A DNA stretch of 64,000 bases from Agriotes lineatus (lineage: Eukaryota; Arthropoda; Insecta; Coleoptera; Elateridae), in the NCBI GenBank assembly GCA_940337035.1, contig CALNHX010007760.1:1-64000 (forward strand), given 5' to 3'. Shown piece by piece: positions 54,080 to 64,000 of this stretch. Made by a program: the position numbers and the translations under genes. The notes beneath the pieces were generated by a model. It made no database searches. It saw only the letters and a list, made by a program, of their open reading frames with translations, and was not told where the DNA came from. How positions within the stretch are numbered: position 1 is the first letter of the stretch; the number at the start of each line of letters is the position of its first letter.

Positions 54080-57000
54080 TGTTGTCGCTATACGGGAACT
54101 GTCCTATTCAGGAGGGGATATAGCGATATACTGTGTTACAGCTCGAAGGATAGTTTTAAGGGGGGTCTCTTTTCCAAGGCTTCAATAGGCAGTAAAACTG
54201 ATTTATTTCACAAGTACATATTTTTATATTTAAATGCGTTTTCATGTCTTGTTATGAAGTCACTTGATTGAAATATCTATACAGATATGATATATCGGTC
54301 TTAAAAATTTTAAAATCTTTATTGATTCGTCGCAACATTTGAAAACGTTTACAGCTTTGGCTGTTGCTGTCAAAATTAGTCCATTAACCAATTATACGCA
54401 AAGCCTGAATTACGCATTCCGTGTTCGTCCACCTAGATTATGTGTAAGACGTAGGATGTAATAATGAATCCTTTTTATACGTCGGGGACTTAACCCTCGC
54501 TAAACTCTGATCACGTTTTCAAAGGACACACTGCCTCAAGTTAATGGTTGCGACTACCTGCCATTATCGTCTGAACCGGAGGGACCACAACTAAATTCTA
54601 CTAATATAAAAAAAGTTATGCTCATTGTTCGGGACAACCTGGGCTTCTATAACGTCACAAGGAACTTCCGACCCCATCTGTTACCTAAGTCACTTACGGA
54701 AGGGTCGGCTTTTCGTTTAAGAAGATGGAGATGGTAATGATAGTTGCGATCATTTAGTTCACTTGTCATAGCTAGTGCCAACGTTTATCTTTATTAATTA
54801 ATTTTATCTTCCTTGTCTTTATTTACCAGCAATTAATTCCAAAAGTAGTAATACTGAGAGGTTTATTAAACACATTATCTGGTTCACAATATTACTAAAT
54901 ATTAATGAAAATGTACATAAGGTTAGGAAAAGCTATTGAAGTATCGGAATCCTGGTTATTAATTGAATTAGGATTTTTAAGTTTAAGTTATCTGCTTGTG
55001 AGCGTTCTACATAAGGCAGGTATGAACAATGGAATGCTGAGAATAGGACAATTCCATTGACTTTACGATTTTAAATGACACCCTGTGTATTTAAAAAATA
55101 CATTTTTATATTTGATTGAGTAAAAACATAATACGGTTGTATTCGAAATAAAATGCAACAAACGTATTTATCACACTATTCATGCAGATCATGAAATATT
55201 CTTTTTTGTACAACTAGTGACAAGATTATTGAACGTTTACTGGTAGAATTAAGCAATCTTAACACTTGTAAAGAATATTTGTAATAATACGAACAACATT
55301 GAAACATTTGTTTATCGAAGAATCGGAGTAATAATAATATTTAAACAACAAATAGACTGTACTATAAAATTAAATATGTGTTATATATTTCAGTAAAAAC
55401 TCCAGTAAAAAGTTTTATGTGTTACATTTTAATATTAGTTTTAATTATGTTGAAATCGGGGATAGATTTTTTCTCGAATCGTTAAATATGTTTACTATTA
55501 TTGTTTTGTAGACTTTTACTGTTCAGCTTCGTGCTATACTAACAAGTAAATAAATAAAATATCAGAGTAAATTAATAAACTAAATATGCTCAGACATGAG
55601 GAAAAATATTACATAATAACCAAAGGTGGTCGTGGCTGACGATGAAGTGAGACTCTTCAACTGTCAATAATTCTTTTTATAGTCTATTGCCTGGGATATC
55701 AGCTGAGCAGCCCCGGATATTGAAGTTCTTCGAAGGATTATATCTCTGAACTGTTGCATGGGTCGTTTCTACAAATATATTATTTTTTATTGCGTAGATA
55801 TACTAAAAGCGATTGTCCATAAACTTAAATGAATACAAAAAAAATATTAATAATGCAATTTCTCTATGAATTGTCTTCTGTGTTTCTCTAATTTTTTAAT
55901 TTTTTATATTACACCTATGTTTAACTGCCCATTTTTGTATTTCTAAGTAATGCATTCTAGATAAATAGTAGCTAAGCAGATAATTTTTTTATTGAGAAAT
56001 AGGTCACCAGGATTCTTATGTAAGTAGAGTATGGAGGATACTATAGATATTTTTCATACCCTTTGCTATTTTGACAGTAGCAAGTACTTGTAGCTATTTC
56101 AGCCTCATCGACATCTAGGAAAACAAGATAAATGTGTTTCCCATTTAGTTGACGCGTATTGGAAAATTGCTTTACTTGCATGTAAAATTTCAACATTGTT
56201 AATTTAAATACGTTATTATAATTTAGGTAAAATGTATATTTATTTTTACACTAGCGACTAGATAATCATTACCTCCTCAACGTATATGATGGTAAGTCGA
56301 ACATGCTGCTACTAAGCGTGTGAGTGTTGCTAAAGTGCGTAAGTGCTACTTACATACCCAGATCAATAAAGGAACAGTCTAGGAGATTTTTATTGAAAAA
56401 CTAGACGTTTATTTATTAATGCAGACGGTATTTATACCAAAGGCTCGTCGGGATATCAGAATTTTCAACCTCTCAAAGACAAGAGCCAACAGAACGCTTA
56501 CAGTTATTTCCGCAACATTTTTAGTCCTACATACTTTCATCTAAAGTTCAAATGTTTGGTGTTAAAAAAATATAAAATAAACAAAAAAAGATGCATCAAC
56601 GAAATTTGGCACCCCAACACTTTAACAACCTCAAGAGTTTGGCCGACCAAGGGTTGCAGGCGTAATTTAGCAGGGAGTGAAAGGGGCGAGAATAGTTTTT
56701 TTTTGCAAATAACTTCATAATGTTTGGATAAATGTGACGAAAACGCAATGTCATTGACTCGATCATGTTTTAGAATGCTTTCAGAAGGTTTTTAATGCAA
56801 ATTTATATTATTTGTTAATGACATATTTACGTGTGCAAATGAAGTAATCTTTATATTCATTTTAACTTACGAATTTAAGAACACACTGCCACTCTATGAT
56901 TTTTGTGGTTTTTAACGGTTTTTTTACTTTCAAATTCATGAATATTTAAAAATATTTTTCAACTTTTACTTTTCACGAAGTTAAATCGAATATAAACTTC

Positions 57001-58351
57001 ATTTTACGTCATCTATTTTTGTAAACTGTTAATTATTTACATTTTCGGCTTTTTAACATATAGCATAAGTGAAAAAGCAAGAGATGTAAGAGTTGATAAA
57101 TGGAGACGGGTTGACAAGCTTGATTGGTAAGTTGTAATGATTTAGTAGTTGGTTGTAAAGGCAAGGTATCACTAAAAATTCAGAGCAAATTTTTTCGCCA
57201 AAGAAAGAAGTTCGTCGACTGGTAGGGTGACTAAATTCCAGTTTATATGAACCCTGAGATTGTTCGTAAGTAAAGAAAGATTTTCTCTAATGCTGCTTAT
57301 GATAAAACAAGTCTGAGAAATTAAATACACCAGGTGACAATGAGACCTTGCTTATATCTCCTTTATTTAGAAATCGATTTGGGTAAAATTTGATCCAAGA
57401 ATCCTAGATTTATTTTCTGATTGACGGATAGATATAGCTAGATTGGTCGACTTTCGGTATCACTTTGATTTTTTAGATGAATTACTCTGTATGCTTTATA
57501 TTTTTTGGAATGTACGGGTTCAATTACCTACGATAGTCTTGCCAAATATTCATTTTTCTAAACGAAACTGTTTTCAAATTTTATTTTTTATCATGTAAGA
57601 CTGCGACTGGAGAAAATCTGTTCTAATTGACTCTAACAATTCATAATCATAGCCATTTCATCAATTAGATCAATACCAAATCCTTCATGAAGGAATAAAA
57701 TTTGCTGAAGGCGGTTTTTTAGAAAAAAGTCAGTTTTTTTTAAATGACACCTGCCAAGGGCAATCGTGCCACTAGATAGAAAATTTAAGTATACATCTAA
57801 CGGTATGCACCATGCACTACTTTATCTTTATCAAAAACTGAAAAATGTTTAATTGATAAATTTTTAAAACATTTATGTGTAATACCTAAGCAAACTTGGC
57901 AACATCGTCGTACGTAATTTGAGTAATAGGTTTCGAACAACAAAATATGTTAATAAGTTAATGACATTTTTCGTGAAAACGGAAGTCGGCCATTTTGATT
58001 ATGTCTATCTGCCAATCCGAAATTGTGTTTAATATCCTTGTAACAACTTTCATCCAAATCCGTTGATAAGTAAAGGAGATAGAGACATGGACTCTGGGGT
58101 ATACTATAATGTAAAAACTAAAATACAAATTAACAAAAGAGAAATTAATATTAATACTAGAAATAATAAGAAGAAACACTGTATGAATATAAAAAAAGTG
58201 TTCTCTTAATAAAATAATATAGGAGCACAATAAAATATATAATAAATAGTCAAAATGGTTATAACTAATCTTTTTAGTGATTAATACAGCCAACTGATAG
58301 CCGACTTTAAACACGCCACAATAAGGATACAGAGATTGTTTCTAAAAATTG
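54080..58351. other. AT-rich DNA with scattered repeat scraps
   Basis: No gene recognised. 'gacaccctgtgta' near 55075 and 'tactctgtatgctttat...tgtacgggttcaa' near 57481-57525 look like remnants of the 'caccctgtata' repeat (compare 5475-5513). A moderately GC-rich patch at 54410-54740 is unexplained. Confidence 0.3.
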
Positions 58352-58925
58352 TTAGAAATGTTGATCATTATTTTGAAGATACAAATTAATCTGTCGTTTC
58401 ATATTATCAAATACTCTCCGCAAGTCCTCCTCACTTATATTTTCATTAAACCACTGGCAATTGCATTCGTGATCTCCAATCACATTCAAATAATTCTTGT
58501 ACCATTGTTATCTTGTACGGATACATATGGAGATTTTTTCTTAAATCCTTATGACACGATCCAACACAAATATAAGTATAAAGGAATATATACGTAAATT
58601 ACACTGTAAATGATAAATTTATTGTTTACATACCGCTTGGGGCAGCCAATGTGGAAACTAATTTCTGCTGGCTTAGTTGCATTTGATTATTAATGTCAGC
58701 GATTTTTTCTTCTGTTAAAACAGTAGGTTGCTTGTTGATTTGCTTTTGCAGATGAAGTGTTTGCCTTTAAAACAGCACACCTGGAAACACCTCAGTAAAT
58801 TGTTGGATGAATGACTGAATGGAATATGACCATGAACCATGGTGATATTGGGTTCCACTGCGAAAGTGAGCCATTAGAATAAAAGCATCTAGTTCAGGTG
58901 TGACGACATGTTTATAATTTGCAAT
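58352..58925 (-). pseudogene. Tc1/IS630-like transposase relic (N-terminal HTH and C-terminal tail)
   Basis: On the - strand from 58925: 'DAFILMAHFRSGTQYHHGSW' and 'YSIQSFIQQFTEVFPG', a TAA at 58767-58769, then in the same frame 'PTVLTEEKIADINNQMQLSQ' and 'KLVSTLAAPSG', the paired-like HTH linker text of these transposases. After about 70 bases comes 'DLKKNLHMYPYKITMVQEL' (about 58550-58490), a highly typical block just before the catalytic core. The rest of the core is missing and a tail ending 'LQNNDQHF' stops at 58352. Assignment is by block style only. A host gene with exons is less likely because the blocks follow the transposase order. Confidence 0.5.
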
Positions 58926-61900
58926 CTAAAATAAGAAAATAACCTCAAAATGTTAAATTTGTTAACTAGTGTGTATACTTACACCAAACTCAAATACGTA
59001 ATTTGGAGAAATGATTTTTGCAAAAGAGCAGTACGCTGAAACCACATAACATAACAGAACATTACTGAAACCGGCTGTAAACTTGATACAAAACCTTGCA
59101 CAACGAACTAACGCCAACGAAATATTTCAACGTTAAAATATAACACTGCACGTGTAGCCAACATCAAATAGTTAAAATAAATGGCGTCAAAATAATGACC
59201 ATTCAAAAACGTTCGATCATTTATGAAGGCACTGTATAAGCTGCCCTAACTCAATAATTTTTTAATTTTTTTCACTCCCTGCAATACTATTCCTGCACCC
59301 CTTGGTAGCTCCGGTTTCTTAAAGTGTAGGTATAAAATTACCTCTGTGCAGGATCGTTTAAAATACAAAGTCAGAAATTCAACTCGTCTGCAGGTTGATT
59401 GGTTATTTACCTGCACCGTTGATCTTGAATCTGTTCGTCGTTAACCTCGCCTATTGTGATCGATGGGATTGATTTTAATTAATGTTGGAGCACTGAATAC
59501 TGTATCTTCCTTCAGATACACTTATTCAGGTAGATTGGTCTTTGTCATTATAAGTGACGTCGAAATAAACAAACACTTGTTTATTGACCTCACTTTTGAA
59601 TTAGAAAAAAAACAGAGCTATACATTTTGTATAATACAGTGGCGTTTGTTCGCTTAGCATGACAAAAATTATTTTTTTAGTATTTTCCAGAATTCTCCTA
59701 TTTATACTGTTTTGCGGTAGCCCCTGGAGACGCTTTTTAATTGTTAATAACGATTCAAATAAATGGCTAAAACTAATGGATAGAAACAAAACACTATCTA
59801 TAATTAACATAATTATTGTTGAAATTATAGGTAGAAACAACTATAGATTTAAAGTAAAGACTCATATTATTTTTAGGTTCAGTGTATTCTGATGCTCCTG
59901 CGGCCTGAATTTCATTTCGATTTGTGATGGTGCATCGTCAACATGGTGTAAGGTCGTCTTGCAACGTGGGTCCATTTTCCATCCAATTTGAAACCAATTG
60001 ACAAGTAATTTTGCCCATTTAGGCAATTTTAACAGAGTCTATTTGAATCCAAGGAGTAGACACCGCTGTATCATCGTCTTGCTAACAATTTCCTTATTTT
60101 AATGTGTGCGATAATATTGTATCGCTGTATTGTGAATTTGTATTAAAATTTATGCGTTTTGTTGTGAGGTACCTCTTAACTTTGCGGCCTATATTTTAAT
60201 CACCTGTATTTTGCACCATGCAGTATTTAATTTGTAATTATACTGTGATACCAGACTTGGGGATTTGATTTTGTTACTGCTACCTTCAGGAAATTATGTG
60301 CTACTTAAGTTTACGAATTCTCGTTGAATGGCTGAATACACTTGTTAATTGGTAAAGATTCGTTGTCGCCCTTTTCTCTTTAATACATAATTTGTGTTAG
60401 TAATTAAAGAGCTGCACGCCGTCTTTCTGACCAGCCAGCCGGCAACTGTATCCAAGTAGTCTATTGTTTTGCAAGAATTAGCCGAAACGTTTTGATGCAG
60501 TGTACTCCAAATGTGATTATTTCGATCGGATATTGGAGCTCTGTTTGCAAATAACTTAAATATTATAAGGTCATTCTAATTCAAATGCCTCGCCTCGGTT
60601 AATCATCTGCCAAACTAGCAGTCATCTAATCCCCAAGAACAAGATATATCGCTGCCGTAGCTGCCACCTAAATAATTACATTATATATCTTCCACAAGGC
60701 GTATCAGAATATCACAGCTGACTCGTGTTAACAACTTACAGCCCAAGTGGCTGCTGTAATGAAATTACACTCAAGTTTCATGTCACACCCCGTAACTCCG
60801 ATTTCCATTAATTTCCGTGATTGAGTTATCAACGGAGGTAACTTCGCGCTTTTCCAGTATCCATGCAGCAAATCGCGCCCTTGTTACTTCAATATTGGTA
60901 TTTGGTATAAGCCGTTCAGACACCTTATTAGAGTCGCCTATTGTTTTTCTGATAGACAATTTCTACTCATAAGAAAATAAAAGGGCCGAGTTTTGCGATT
61001 ATTTTTGTTGCCGGCGCACATTCGGCCTTAATAAGACGGTTTTTGCACAGAAGCTGATGATATATAACCCTTTATTGTTAGTCTCCGCGGCGAATCTTAT
61101 CTTTTTGTGCGAATCTGTGTTTCCGAGCTCGTTTAAAGTAGAATATCCAGTTTCTTTAAAAGGAGAATTTCCTGCGTACGTCCTTAAAGGATTTACGTTG
61201 ACGCGGATGGATCTCTCTGAAATTAATAAACGCCTTTTTGGTGTCAGTTTAGGTCAGATTAGGTGATGTTGTTATTTACTTGTTGTTCGAGGCACCGCGC
61301 CCTCCCTTAACGAAAATTGTGATTAAACGGGTAGCGACTGTAAAAGGAATGTATTAGAGCTGCCGAGAAGAAAGTGGAACGAAACACGTATGGAAGAAAC
61401 ATCTATCTAATAGATTAAAGTGATTTACTATTCTCGTACACCTACGTGTCCATTGAAACAGTGGCCGGCTTAAATGAGAAATTCCATATTTCTTGCTATA
61501 ATTAAAAATATCTTATCGTGTCTACAACTTTATATGGCTCGTTTGAATTTATGACATTCAAAGCGCAATTTCCTGATTGTAGTTTCGTTGGGTTCGCGGA
61601 GTTATATATTGTATGCCTTTTAATTACAGATAACGAAAATAAATGTCCAGTTATGCGAAGTTCTAATGGCCAATTAGTGTGTCTTGTTATTAAAATTTAT
61701 TTATAGCGCAAATCAACATACATCAAAGCTGTTAGCAGCACATACGGCGGTGCAACAGCCAACTGCCGTTTTTATCAATTTATAACGCTGGCAAGGAGAA
61801 ACTCTTTCCATGTTTAAAATGCACTCACACAGCAACATTAATCTTCTAAGCAGCAGACTGTATTCTATCCTACAAACAGAGATTTAAAAAAGTTTAAGTG

Positions 61901-62634
61901 TTTCATCAAGAAGGTTTGCTCTCAATGGGTTTTCCTTCTCTAAGTTTTTTGCTATTGCCGATAGGAGCAAACAGATTCATTTATTTTCAAGTTTATAATG
62001 TCTTCAAATATTTGATAATATAATTTATTATCCTTTCGTGTTTGAATAAGTGTAGGAATTTTAATAGTAAATTTCTCCAATATTTTTTCGGCCAGTTGTG
62101 TTGATAATATACAGGGTATTTTTAAAATAGGGGACATTCTTTGCAGGAAAATTCTATGATCAAAAACAAATCTAAAAGTTCTAATAAACCCATGTCCCAA
62201 AATGCATCCTTTCTAAGATATTATGCTTTAAAATTTTAATATGGGTCACTGTTAAAGTAATATGATATCTGGAAAATTATGATTAAATGGTTAACCTTGC
62301 TTTAAAATGATCAAAATTACTTAGTAAACTTGTTGATCAAGCGAGTGTACTATTGAAATTTGATGAAAGAAGTTAAAATTAGTTTCAGTAACGCAATAGT
62401 GAAGCGGCGGTGCGGGCCCCTCGTGGTGAAGAAGGCGGCGGTGCGGCTCGTATCAATTTAACCTATTGATTCATTTTATTCAATAAATGAATTCAAACGT
62501 CCCTGGACACCAAGTACTTTTACGTTAATAGGAGAAGAATGAAAATGTCAACATTTTTTGACATTTTACGAAAAAATTATATTTGTGACGCGCAGCGGAA
62601 CTTCCGATATACACCCTTACATTACTTAATTATA
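58926..62634. other. AT-rich DNA, no gene recognised
   Basis: Only short unsupported frames (59463-59892, 61057-61266, 61518-61706). 'atacagggtattttt' near 62110 opens a stretch resembling the dispersed 'acagggtg' repeats. A GC-rich scrap with the 12-mer 'gcggcggtgcgg' twice lies at about 62404-62452. Confidence 0.3.
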
Positions 62635-62767
62635 CAGGGTGCCCAACTTAAATGTACGCTGCTCTAAGCAGGTGAGCATGCAACACACATTACATGCACA
62701 GTCTAGATGTAATGTGTGTTGCATACTCACCTGCTTAAAGCTGCGTACATTTAAGCTGAGCAACCTG
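62635..62767. repeat. 133-bp palindromic MITE, TA-flanked
   Basis: The arms 'caggtgagcatgcaacacac' and 'gtgtgttgcatactcacctg' are the inner part of two ~61-bp inverted repeats (62635-62695 and 62707-62767) that start 'cagg(g/t)tgc(c/t)ca'. An 11-base spacer separates them. TATA lies on both sides (62631-62634 and 62768-62771), consistent with TA target duplication by a Tc1/mariner-type transposase. Confidence 0.82.
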
Positions 62768-62922
62768 TATATCAAATACGTGGCTAAATAGAAAAGTATC
62801 ATTTTCTGATTGGGAATGGTGGGATAGATGTGAATCTCGAACGTTAAAAACCAATCTAGACAAGCTTTGATCGCATATGCATCAATAACTTGCTGTGATC
62901 TGCTTGTTATCAAAGTGTAAGT

Positions 62923-63720
62923 ATGGAAGTGCCACTACGTGTACTTGTACTGAATAACGTGCTGTTAGAAGATTTCCACTCTGTAAATTCAGTTGAAATT
63001 TACAAGAGAATAAGAGAACAATATGGTAGTAACTGCATGATACAAAAAAAGGTATGAGTGGATAGAGAGATTTAAAATGAAAGAACATATTTGGCTGACG
63101 CTGTTCTGCTGTTATGCAGGTTGAACTTAATTTAGCCATATGCTGTAACAGATGAAGACTGTTATCAAAAACTGTGGTGCTTCGTCATGATAATGCTCGG
63201 CCATACACAACCGCTGCTAGAAACTGTTAAAAAATTTAAATTTGAGTTTCCGGGTTCGGTAGCTTAGTGGTTAGGCATTGTAACTATTAAGCTAAGGGCC
63301 GTGAGTTCGATTCCCGGTCCCAGTGAGGTTTTTAAAAATAAAAAAATGTGAATGAAAACCTCTACGGAATGCCATCATTTGGAAGTGACGTAATGCCGCG
63401 AGTTCCATGTTACTACAATGTGTAGCATGTAAAAGATCTCTTGCTAGGGTTGGAAATCTTTAGTCTTGAAAAAATCCGACGTAAGACTTTGACCATATGA
63501 CCACAGCAGTCGGCGTCTAAGGTACCTAGTACATTGCAAACAATCAAATTTGAGTTTTTTTTTCTTATCTACAATATTCTACTGACCTAAGTCCCAGCGA
63601 TTACTATATTTTTGATCAATTAAAACAGGCTTTCAGGGCACGTCAGTTTTGTAAATGGAGTCAAAATTTTAATGTTATTGACCGGACTGTTAACACTCAT
63701 TTACAATATTTATTTTTGGA
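62923..63720 (+). pseudogene. mariner transposase relic split by a SINE
   Basis: The N-terminus from ATG 62923 reads '...EIYKRIREQYGSN' (about 62995-63033). After a one-base shift, 'YEWIERFKMKEH' follows (about 63052-63087), the mariner HTH end. The core is deleted. 'RHDNARPYTTAA' (second catalytic Asp block) lies at about 63184-63222. The SINE at 63250-63545 follows, then 'YSTDLSPSDYYIFDQLKQAF' (third catalytic Asp block, about 63571-63633) and a short tail. The gene is dead: internal deletion, frameshift and insertion. Confidence 0.72.
63250..63545 (+). repeat. tRNA-derived SINE, copy 2, with perfect 12-bp target duplication
   Basis: Flanked by 'aaatttgagttt' at 63238-63249 and 63546-63557. 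The 296-bp body starts with a tRNA-like head: an A box in 'gtagcttagtggttaggc' and a B box in 'gagttcgattcccgg'. It then shares ordered blocks with the SINE at 17675-17967. It interrupts a mariner relic between two transposase blocks. Confidence 0.92.
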
Positions 63721-64000
63721 TTAAAGTACTACTTGGTGTTTTTTTTATTTCGTTTTTATACATTACATAAACTGCAGTGCCAAGTTTTTCCAAAAACTGT
63801 ATGAGCTGCCGCAGACTAATACTATTATTATTTATGTGTTTGTTCGTAAACATATCTTTCTTATATTTACATATATAAATATATATTGAAATTTGTTGTT
63901 GACTATGCTACGTATTTGTGATATTAAAATTCAGGTTAAGTTGTTTTAGTTTATTTTTTTAAAGAGCACAAGAGCCTTAATTAGAGTTAACTTTATGAAC
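63721..64000. other. AT-rich DNA to the window edge
   Basis: Nothing recognised. Confidence 0.4.

Noticed and set aside
58767..58925. Resemblance of the 58.8-kb frame to a caspase p10 end (D-x-F-x..G..G-S-W-x-I-Q)
   Set aside because: The spacing between the Gly and the GSW motif is too short. The following text matches transposase linker and 'LHMYPYKITMVQEL' blocks in order, so a transposon relic explains more.
59630..59700. 'cagtggcgtttgttcgc' as a hAT end
   Set aside because: No matching inverted end or octamer duplication was found within a few kilobases.
1..64000. CRISPR arrays, phage genes, bacterial operons or rRNA
   Set aside because: No regularly spaced repeat-spacer pattern, no Shine-Dalgarno-led gene clusters and no rRNA core motifs were seen; all evidence points to eukaryotic nuclear DNA.

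Overview
The window is insect-type genomic DNA: AT-rich, full of short palindromes, and made largely of transposable elements (TEs) of different ages nested in one another. The repertoire (Ty3/gypsy, Penelope, R1, RTE and Jockey LINEs, mariner, hAT, piggyBac, tRNA-derived SINEs, many fragments starting with a 'caccctgtata' motif) fits an insect, perhaps a beetle, but I cannot name the species. I see no bacterial-type genes, rRNA, CRISPR array or free-standing tRNA gene.

One host gene is supported. It is a small secreted-protein gene of the DUF1091 (MD-2-like) family on the + strand, with an internal exon at 1451-1606 and a terminal exon at 9096-9269. The splice sites are canonical and both sides are phase 0. 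Its roughly 7.5-kb intron holds foldbacks, a composite repeat with a GACA microsatellite, a minisatellite, an LTR-like segment and a mariner relic. A second, unrecognised exon-like frame lies on the - strand at 53860-54069.

9.3-19.4 kb: a MITE-like foldback, a second copy of the composite repeat carrying a 465-bp hAT insertion with a perfect 8-bp duplication, an internally deleted mariner, a decayed R1-clade LINE, and tRNA-derived SINEs. 19.4-21.4 kb: a Penelope-like element whose 3' end is also present, inverted, at its 5' end. 21.87-28.53 kb: a Ty3/gypsy element on the - strand with both LTRs, a GTAT target duplication, and broken gag, protease, RT/RNase H and integrase. Downstream of integrase, in what was one continuous pol frame, lies a TARG1/OARD1-like macrodomain (ADP-ribosyl hydrolase fold) that keeps the expected catalytic Lys and Asp. 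I consider this the most notable object in the window: a retrotransposon that appears to have captured an anti-ADP-ribosylation domain, as several RNA viruses have.

31-43.5 kb: foldback repeats, a piggyBac relic, an RTE-type LINE interrupted by a 977-bp hAT element, an R1-clade LINE whose ORF2 is intact apart from one base in a homopolymer run, a fragment of another LINE, and a Jockey relic carrying two foldbacks. 46.9-49.75 kb: an unexplained GC-rich block with tandem units that each carry a 5' splice-site consensus. 50.4-51.6 kb: a second RTE fragment. 51.6-64 kb: mostly featureless AT-rich DNA with a Tc1/IS630-like transposase relic, a 133-bp palindromic MITE, and a mariner relic split by a SINE with a 12-bp duplication.

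All calls come from reading the sequence. Family names rest on recognised motifs, not on database searches.
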